A program made the position numbers and the translations under genes. The notes beneath the pieces were generated by a model, which ran no database searches, had not been told where the DNA came from, and saw nothing but the letters and a program-made list of their open reading frames with translations. Shown here piece by piece: positions 57,379 to 64,000 of a stretch of DNA of 64,000 nucleotides (positions within the stretch are counted from its first letter, which is position 1; each line of letters starts with the position of its first letter). Location: positions 57,183,740-57,247,739 of the forward strand of contig OY776134.1 of the NCBI GenBank assembly GCA_963675135.1, in the 5' to 3' direction. The stretch comes from Galeopsis tetrahit. Its lineage: Eukaryota > Streptophyta > Magnoliopsida > Lamiales > Lamiaceae.

Positions 57379-58276
57379 TCCCATCAATTGAGTGAGAGTC
57401 CAGTCCATTGCTAGTGTATTAGCGTGAGTGAATTAAAGAGAAAGCAAAAGCAGATGGCCCCATTTAATCTAAAACGGATCAGCTGCTAAGGATATATACA
57501 GAAAATAGAGCGCAGTTCAATGGAGCGGAGTTTTAGATAGAAAATACATAGGGTTCTAAGACTTCCCCCTCCTCTCACCACTTCATTCATTACATTAGTG
57601 TAGTTTGTTCATTTCATTTTAATTGAATACTATTTTAATGTTAACTTTGAAAGATTTGAAGATTAAGGTGACATCTTTACTTTATTTTAATTTTATAGTT
57701 AATTTATGAATTCATCAATAGTGATTTCATGTGAGGAAGACATCCAAAACAATTGTTAATTTTAATTGTTTACTTAGTGATTTTTTTTTTCATTGGTATT
57801 TGTTTAATTCTTTTGTCCAGCTTCTATAGGCTCCACACTCTCTTAATTATGTCATAGATCGATAATACTTGGTCGTATACTTACAATACTATAACGGACT
57901 CATAAAATTAATCACACAGATTAGTCGATCCTTGAGCTGAATATTGAGATTACAATTATTATTTTAAACCAATGGAAGTATGAGTACTAAATTGAATAAA
58001 AATATCTATTAAAATGCTATTCTCCAAACATGCAATTAAGTATATATTTATTGAAGCTAAATATATTATTTAAATTCACAAAAGTATTTAATTATATATC
58101 TAAATATACTCGGATTTGTAAAATTTCTAAGAATAAATCTCAGATTTTTTTATATAATTACTGCATACTCCTTATTCATACATATATTTTCATTATATTC
58201 TTTATAATAATTATTATTTTGAGAGAAGAATTTATAATTATTGTATTATCTATTCCCCCAATAACTACATGCATAA
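57379..58276. other. AT-rich DNA downstream of the dehydrogenase
   Basis: It should contain the 3' UTR and polyadenylation region of the minus-strand dehydrogenase at its right end. Nothing else recognised. Confidence 0.5.
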
Positions 58277-59080
58277 TTATTTCTGCAGGGACGGTATGCA
58301 GATAAGGCCACCATCCACCACGAGATTATGCCCCGTCACAAAAGTGGACTCATCCGAAGCCAAAAACGCCACCGCCTCCGCCACATGCGCCGCCGTCAAC
58401 ACCACCCCTTTCAAGCTAGTAACCGGCCCCATAACTTTTTCCACATCACTCGCCGTCGTAAGTCCCAAATGAGCGCACAGCGGCGTCTCCACCGCCGACG
58501 GAGACACACAATTAACCCTAATCCCATGCACTCCAAGCTGCAAACTCGCCGATCGCATTAGCCCCAACACCGCATGCTTCGACATGAAGTAGTCTGTCGC
58601 CGTCCTTCCGCCCATTGTCGCCGCCACGCTGGCAGTGCAAACAATAACACCTCTCGTTCCCAGCTCGACCATCTTACGCGCCGCGTGTTTCACACACGCG
58701 ACCATGCTCCGAGTATTGACCCGCATAACGCGGTCAAACTCCGGAAAGTCGAGGTCGAGAATGGGTTGCTTGAAACTGCAAGCAATTCCGGCGTTGCTGA
58801 ACATAATGTCAACAACGCCGTAGGTTTTCACGGTCCAGTCCACTAGGGACTGGACTTGTTCCTCATCGGTCACGTCACAGTGCACGTAGCTGCACTGCGC
58901 TGAGCCGATGGACTCCGCCACTGCTCTGCCTTTGTCGTCTTGGATGTCCGCGATCACCACCGCACGTGCACCGTGTTCGACAAAGTGACGGGCGGTGGCC
59001 TCGCCTATGCCACTGGCGGCACCGGTTATTATGGCTACTTTCCCATCTAGCTTTGAACTCTTGAAGGAAACATTTGCCAT
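58277..59080 (-). CDS. NAD-type short-chain dehydrogenase (SDR110C, isopiperitenol/borneol dehydrogenase-like)
   Basis: Single-exon gene of 267 aa, start ATG 59080-59078, stop TAA 58279-58277. A classical SDR Rossmann fold: TGAASGIG at 19-26, Asp45 in VIADIQDD (favouring NAD+ over NADP+), NAG at 96-98, and the tetrad Asn122, Ser151, Tyr164, Lys168 (YFMSK). It oxidises a secondary alcohol to a ketone. Length and stretches such as CSYVHCDVTDEEQVQSLVDW, SASLQLGVHGIRVN and DESTFVTGH closely resemble mint (-)-isopiperitenol dehydrogenase and Lamiaceae borneol dehydrogenases. Related SDR110C enzymes include ABA2 and secoisolariciresinol dehydrogenase, so substrate is uncertain. It is clearly more GC-rich than its surroundings. 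No intron is seen, although some family members have one. Open frames on the other strand are shadows. Confidence 0.95.
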   Translation of the reverse strand: MANVSFKSSKLDGKVAIITGAASGIGEATARHFVEHGARAVVIADIQDDKGRAVAESIGSAQCSYVHCDVTDEEQVQSLVDWTVKTYGVVDIMFSNAGIACSFKQPILDLDFPEFDRVMRVNTRSMVACVKHAARKMVELGTRGVIVCTASVAATMGGRTATDYFMSKHAVLGLMRSASLQLGVHGIRVNCVSPSAVETPLCAHLGLTTASDVEKVMGPVTSLKGVVLTAAHVAEAVAFLASDESTFVTGHNLVVDGGLICIPSLQK

Positions 59081-59132
59081 TTTTTAGGATTTTGTGTGTT
59101 TCTTTTATTAATTATATGTAATATCTGACGGC

Positions 59133-59143
59133 TTTATATATAA
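59133..59143 (-). promoter_or_regulatory. Candidate TATA box of the dehydrogenase
   Basis: The minus strand reads ATTATATATAAAGC about 55-65 bp before the start codon. A leader of about 30 nt would follow. Good consensus fit, no experimental support. Confidence 0.6.
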
Positions 59144-59149
59144 TTAGTT

Positions 59150-59757
59150 TTGCTAGAACCTATTGATGATTATATAACCTTTGGGACCACTCTAGTTATC
59201 TAAATAATTAGTTTGTAATATACACAATGTCAAATCTTTATATATATTTTCAATTTTAATTTTAGTAGTCAATTTAAATATAGAAAATTGCGTTCAACGA
59301 GCAAACTGTTTTGAGCTTCACTTTTGATGGACTTCAATTAGCATCAATTAAGACATGATTGAAAATTGATGTCTTGATTTGATTCGTATTTTAATTATAA
59401 TTGTTATTTCCTATTTCAGTACTATAAGTCCACTATAGTGTTGGGTCTTAGGGTTTCTTGAAGTGTTCTTCATTGTAAGAGGAGGTGATTTGATTAATAA
59501 AAAACTAGAGTTTATCTCAAGATCTCTTTTACGGTATTTTGTGTGAATCAACGTATCTGAGTTTTATCACTTTTTCGGGTATTAGTAGAATCAACGGATA
59601 GTGTGTATTCTTTTGTGTTCTTCGTATTTATCATCACTTATACGCTTCAGCTGCATCAACTTTAAAAAGTAATCCATACTAAAAGGTTTTACATAAAATA
59701 GCTTAAATGCACCCATAACCTAATAAAAATGTATATAAATTTCATATCAATAATGAT
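59150..59757. other. Upstream DNA of the dehydrogenase
   Basis: AT-rich promoter and flanking DNA. The part from about 59280 to 59757 resembles 63290-63440, giving a diverged repeat interrupted here by the solo LTR. No gene seen. Confidence 0.45.
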
Positions 59758-60388
59758 TGTTCGGATTAATGCAATATTGGATGTCATCTTAATTCTATCT
59801 ATCTATCAGAAGAGTTGCTATTGTTCCGATCTTGGAGTTCAGCAAAGTTGGGTTAAGGTGTAACTCAACTGATAAGGTTTAGTGGTCTTATTAGGAGTCA
59901 ACTAATCTGAAATTATTGAATTTGGATAACTCTGCTGATGCAAGTCGTCTGAAGTCAGTTCAGGAGAGTTGGAGCCAAGTCTGCTGAAGCCAACTCAGCT
60001 TATCCCAAGTCTGCTGAGTCAAGTCTGCTGAAGTCTAGATTTTCAGAGTTAGTTAATTCTATTATTTCTGTTAGTTAGTTAGTTGGTTAGTGGCAGTTAT
60101 CCAATGCATTGTACATCTATAAATATACCATCTAATGCATAGGTTGTAGGTTACCAAAAAACTGAGAGTTTTGAGAGATCAAGCTTAGTGAATACTTGTA
60201 ATCTGTAACTTTCATTTGAGATTAGTGAAGAGAGTCTTCTATCCTCCGTGGACGTAGATCATTAGATCAAACCACGTAAATCGCGTATTCTTTCTTTGAG
60301 TTCTTTATTCATTTTCAATTCTTTGCGTTTCTAGTTGTCTTGATTTATCATTTGTGAGGAGTTGCTTTGTGGATACAATTCCATAACA
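59758..60388 (+). mobile_element. Solo LTR, probably Ty1-copia
   Basis: 631 bp from TGTTCGGATTAATG to CCATAACA, flanked by the 5-bp duplication ATGAT (59753-59757, 60389-60393). It has repeated AAGTCTGCTGAAG words in the upstream half (59960-60040), a TATA-like CTATAAATA (about 60117-60125) and an R/U5-like tail (GAAGAGAGTCTTCTATCC, ACCACGTAAATCGCGT). No internal domain remains, so recombination between two LTRs is inferred. Confidence 0.88.
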
Positions 60389-60515
60389 ATGATAAAGTAG
60401 CAAAATCGTGAGTATTTATATCTCTATTAAATTGAGATAGATGTCGCAACAAGAGAGAATAAATATTTAATAATTTGGGGGATCAATTGAAATTTTCCAA
60501 ACATTTTCATATATA

Positions 60516-61219
60516 CAGTAAAACCTCTATAAATTAATAACCTTGGGACCATAGAATTTTATTAATTTAAAGAGATATTAATTTATCGATAAATTAATAT
60601 TTATTAATTAAAAGAGAGACTTTTTAAATTTAGCAAATTTAGTGCATATGTATTGAAAATAAATGAATTCAGGTATGTTTCATTGATTATATTCATGCAT
60701 CAACCAATTCTTTGTAACTAATTAAATATATTCATTGTATACATGTTTACATTAATTCGCTGCACTTAAATATATTCAATGCATGGTGAATGAAACATAT
60801 ACTCCACCATATAAATATTCTCAATATGGAAATAAAATAATTCATAACACTCAGCCATGTCTTCTCATCTAAAAGGCATCGCAAAATCATTCAGGAATGA
60901 TCAAATGCGTAAAACATTATGTGAGTATAAGAGAGACTATCCCACGTGCACTCAAAAATATTTACATTGATAAAAAATATCATTTGAAAGTTAGTGAAGG
61001 TACAATAGATTCATATTTTAGCAAATTACATAATATTTATAATTGTAATATTTATGAATTATTAATTTAGAGTTTTAATGGGACCTAATATTTATAAAGA
61101 GATTTTTCAAAAAATTATTATATTATTATCTTATCGAATTTGATGATTTTTTACAAAGCCTCAAGTTGAAATCAGAAGATTTTATTATTTTAGAGAGTAT
61201 TAATTTACAGAGATTAGTG
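60516..61219 (+). mobile_element. pogo/Lemi1-Emigrant-like Tc1-mariner relic
   Basis: The left end CAGTAAAACCTCTATAAATT is the known Emigrant/Lemi1 terminus, preceded by TA. The right end TATTAATTTACAGAGATTAGTG is its degraded inverted partner, followed by TA. 704 bp, with a remnant of transposase coding sequence inside. Confidence 0.85.
60857..61023 (+). pseudogene. Relic of pogo-type transposase CENP-B DNA-binding domain
   Basis: From ATG 60857 the frame gives MRKTLCEYKRDYPTCTQKYL after a short lead, then TGA at 60968-60970. In a shifted frame LKVSEGTIDSYFSK follows. This order matches the CENP-B N-terminal helix-turn-helix of plant pogo transposases (EQKxxLCEYKRxHPxxTQxDL ... LKVSxGTIS). 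No DDE catalytic domain is present. It is dead, but it supports the element assignment. Confidence 0.7.
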
Positions 61220-61239
61220 TACATATTGGAGTACTATAG

Positions 61240-62798
61240 AAAATGCAGGTTAAGGACCTAGCTTGAACTATTATTCAGTGTCCATGTAAAACTTTTGGGT
61301 TCAAACGGACAACTTAACTTTAAGCTAAGGTTACACCAGGTAACCTGTGCACCTGGATATCACGTTCCAATTAAAGTTAATACTCACGTTTCAATTAAAG
61401 TTAGTATCACATTTTATTTACTTTGTTTGTATAAATTAATAATATTCAGTTATGTATAATAATTTGCAAATTTTAATTAAAGTTAAATGTCATCTTTCAG
61501 TTTTAAAACTGATGTCTCGTTCACATGTGTTCAATTTTATGGTGCAGGTGTAGAGAGGAGTAATTGGAGTAACTAATATTTTATTAATTCTAAAGGTTAC
61601 TATCCCCTCAAAAAAAAAAAATTCTAAAGGTTACTATGACCCCACCTCCCACCCATAGGGGACCTAGCTTGGAACATGGGGTACAACTGTACCCCAAATC
61701 CCAAAATTTTCCTTTTATTTTTTATTTTTTTTATCATTATGTATAAAAATAATTTTATAATAATGAATTATTGGAAAATACTGTATCAAATTATCAAATA
61801 TACGCCATATCTTTTGATTCCGTGAATATCTAGCTAATTAGATATGTTACCTGCTTTCCTTATTTTTCTCTATTTTCGGTCCATAATTAGTTGAGACCTT
61901 TATGTATATAATATTATAATGTACACTCTGTACAACATTATTTTATACTTCTTCTCTCTTATTTTTTATATTTTGTCATTAAACCATTTAAAATCTTACA
62001 TTTCATATTAAAAAAAAAATTCTAATGAAAATTACAAGTATGTCATTGAGCCATCTAAACATTATTTTTCATATTTTGTCAGAATACTTACAACTCACAC
62101 ATTTATTTGCATATATCTTAAAATATTCATACATATATTTATTTGTATCGTAAATATCTGATTCATTTATACATTCATCGTACCCCCAAATTTTGTAATT
62201 CAAAATCCTGGGTTAGCCACTGCTCCCACCCCAATATCCCCTATTCCAGTTCGCTTGATCACTTCCTCAACCAATTTACCCCAACAAATTGTGTGCCCTT
62301 CTTGTTCTGTTTTCAAGAAAAGTGTTTTTTTAGATTGGAATAGAACAATTTTTATTTTATTTTTGCAATAGAGTGTATAGATATACTTTGATTTTAATGT
62401 TCAATTTATCACAATTTAATTTTTAACCAAACATTTAACTCAATTTATTAAAATTCAATATTTTCAATTGTATAGGTGCAACCAATTGCACCAAAATATC
62501 ACTAGCGAAATATAACAGGCTGTGTTTTAAATACAATAATTTGAGTAGATTGTAAATGTAGGATATTATATTTTAAAATCTATAAATGTAGGATAATCAA
62601 GTTTGAATAAGATAAAATGTCACTTGGGTTGTGTCATGATTATAAATTTAAAAAACATAATGTCCTACATTTACTAGCCCGTAAATCTGTAAATGTAGGA
62701 CAAGGCATCGAACTCGTGCACGATTTCAACTTGATTTGGATTAATTCGGGCTCGATTAATCTACATTTACATATTTTTAAATTTAGTGTCCTATATTC
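61240..62798. other. Intergenic DNA with repeated TAAATGTAGGA words
   Basis: Mostly AT-rich. TAAATGTAGGA(T/C) and its complement occur several times at 62550-62770, forming weak inverted pairs. A tiny retro-insertion is at 61587-61637. No gene recognised. Confidence 0.5.
61587..61637 (+). mobile_element. Tail-only retro-insertion C
   Basis: The perfect 17-bp repeat ATTCTAAAGGTTACTAT (61587-61603, 61621-61637) flanks a 17-nt insert, CCCCTC plus poly-A. It is the clearest of the three single insertions of this type. Confidence 0.75.
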
Positions 62799-63080
62799 AC
62801 AGGCCCGTAAAATTATTATCCTCAAAAGTCAACCCCTAAGTTACGAGCCTAAAATACATTTTCACCATATGTTCTTGAATTAGATCAATATTAAAAATGG
62901 TGTATCATAGTCCATATGAGCTCGAAGAATTGAGGGGGAGACAGGCCCGTAAAATTATTATCCTCAAAAGTCAACCCCTAAGTTACGAGCCTAAAATACA
63001 TTTTCACCATATGTTCTTGAATTAGATCAATATTAAAAATGGTGTATCAGTCCATATGAGCTCGAAGAATTGAGGGGGAG
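62799..63080. repeat. 142-bp tandem duplication
   Basis: Copy 1 (62799-62940) and copy 2 (62941-63080) are identical by eye except for a 2-bp loss in copy 2 (TATCATAGTCC to TATCAGTCC). Non-coding and recent. Confidence 0.95.
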
Positions 63081-63688
63081 ACAGTTTTATGTATGAGACG
63101 AAACTTCACTTTTATATTTACCTCTTACGTTGTTTCTCAACATAATTCGAGTAGGGTCATACGTTCATAAATCATAAAATTTATTAATGATGAACTCACC
63201 GTTTCATACCCGTTCTTTCCCTGCAAAATATATTCACTCACTTTCAACTACCTTATCAATATTAGGTATGACAATTACTGAGCTAAGAATATACAGCAAA
63301 TTGTGTTCAGCGTGCAGACTTTCGTGCTTCACTCTAAAAAAGCAATTCATGCTAAAATGACTATTGTTTGTAGTTTTGGATAAAATCGCTTAAATGTCCT
63401 CATAACCTAATATAAATTTATTGTCATATCAATAATAATGATAAAGTAACTTTCAAAAGAAAAAATAATAATAATGATGATATATAAAGTATAGTAAAAA
63501 CGTGATTAATAATCATTCTATTAAATTGAGAGATGATACAACCAAATGTATTTTTATTTTTTTGGGAATCAATTGAAAATTGCCAAACATTTACATATTA
63601 GGAAAATGTACATTAAAGGCCCCAGACTATAGTTCAGTATCCATGTAAACCATTTGAGTTCAATTAGAAGTACGGATCCAAACAATTA
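63081..63688. other. AT-rich intergenic DNA
   Basis: Contains the copy of the repeat also found near 51765 and 59280 (CTAAGAATATACAGCAAATT, GTGTTCAGCG). Nothing else recognised. Confidence 0.45.
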
Positions 63689-63964
63689 AGGGTTAGTCTT
63701 GGGTGAAACCGTCTCACACAATGAGATCTGTGAAACGGGTTTCCTTTAATACTCATATAAAAAGTGATAGTGTTTAAGCAAAAAGTGACAGTCACTTTTG
63801 TTAAAAATATTATCACTTTTTACATAAAACATTATCACTTTTTTTATAAACCAAAAATCTGGAAAAAAATATGGATTATCCTATCCAAAAATTTGAAATA
63901 TGGATTAAAAGAAATCCGTCTCACAGAAAAAGATCCTTGAGACGTCACACACAAATTTTTGCCA
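63689..63964. mobile_element. MITE-like element with GTCTCA ends
   Basis: The left side GAAACCGTCTCACACAATGAG and the right side CCGTCTCACAG ... CTTGAGACGTCACAC carry partly inverted termini. The interior repeats AAGTGATA/TATCACTTTTT. It resembles 6283-6470. Boundaries are approximate. Confidence 0.5.
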
Positions 63965-64000
63965 ACAATTAAATAGATTACAAAAAAAATACTACACAAT

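Noticed and set aside
58269..58846. Plus-strand frames over the dehydrogenase
   Set aside because: Shadows of the GC-rich minus-strand gene, whose catalytic motifs are intact.

Overview
The window is nuclear DNA of a flowering plant. It is AT-rich, its genes are split by many GT-AG introns, and it is crowded with plant-type transposons. The best taxonomic hint is the short-chain dehydrogenase at 58277-59080. It closely resembles the isopiperitenol/borneol dehydrogenases of the mint family, so a Lamiales (probably Lamiaceae) genome is likely. That placement is inference from remembered protein families; no search was run.

Five protein-coding genes are well supported. (1) The 3' part of a scramblase-domain (AIM25-like) gene, + strand, exons from 324 to 5096, running off the left edge. 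(2) A complete calcium-dependent protein kinase, + strand, 8854-12878, 7 exons, 542 aa, CPK10/30-like. (3) A complete class B DnaJ (HSP40), + strand, 17894-22023, 2 exons, 341 aa. (4) A complete plasma-membrane H+-ATPase, + strand, 31491-37289, 20 exons, 956 aa, AHA4/AHA11-like, with one GC-AG intron. (5) A single-exon NAD-type short-chain dehydrogenase, - strand, 267 aa. No operon-like linkage exists. The genes are independent, although CDPKs and plasma-membrane H+-ATPases both belong to Ca2+/pH signalling at the plasma membrane.

Between the genes the DNA is mostly mobile elements, many with target-site duplications (TSDs) that I could read directly. They are: an internally deleted Ty1-copia element (14498-17480, TSD AATAC); a MITE dimer and an hAT element nested in a larger TIR element (27250-30025); Stowaway-like MITEs, one nested in another (37.8-39.3 kb); a 5'-truncated L1-type LINE (39679-45163, 17-bp TSD) inside LTR-like DNA, with an hAT element at its edge; an inverted pair of NPF (nitrate/peptide transporter) gene fragments (46.2-47.1 kb); a Mutator-like element (50173-51723); a tail-to-tail pair of related Mutator-like elements (52374-56192 and 56245-57369), the first split by a CACTA element (52806-55438) holding a 152-bp tandem array; a solo LTR (59758-60388, TSD ATGAT); and a pogo/Lemi1-like relic (60516-61219).

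The least expected signals are three tiny insertions of only about 17-21 nt (poly-A plus a few bases), each between direct repeats of 10-17 bp, and a fourth locus where such a unit occurs three times in tandem. They look like retroposition events that kept only the 3' tail. No tRNA, rRNA, CRISPR or bacterial-type feature was seen. Exon boundaries were set by hand from reading frame, splice consensus and recalled family sequence.
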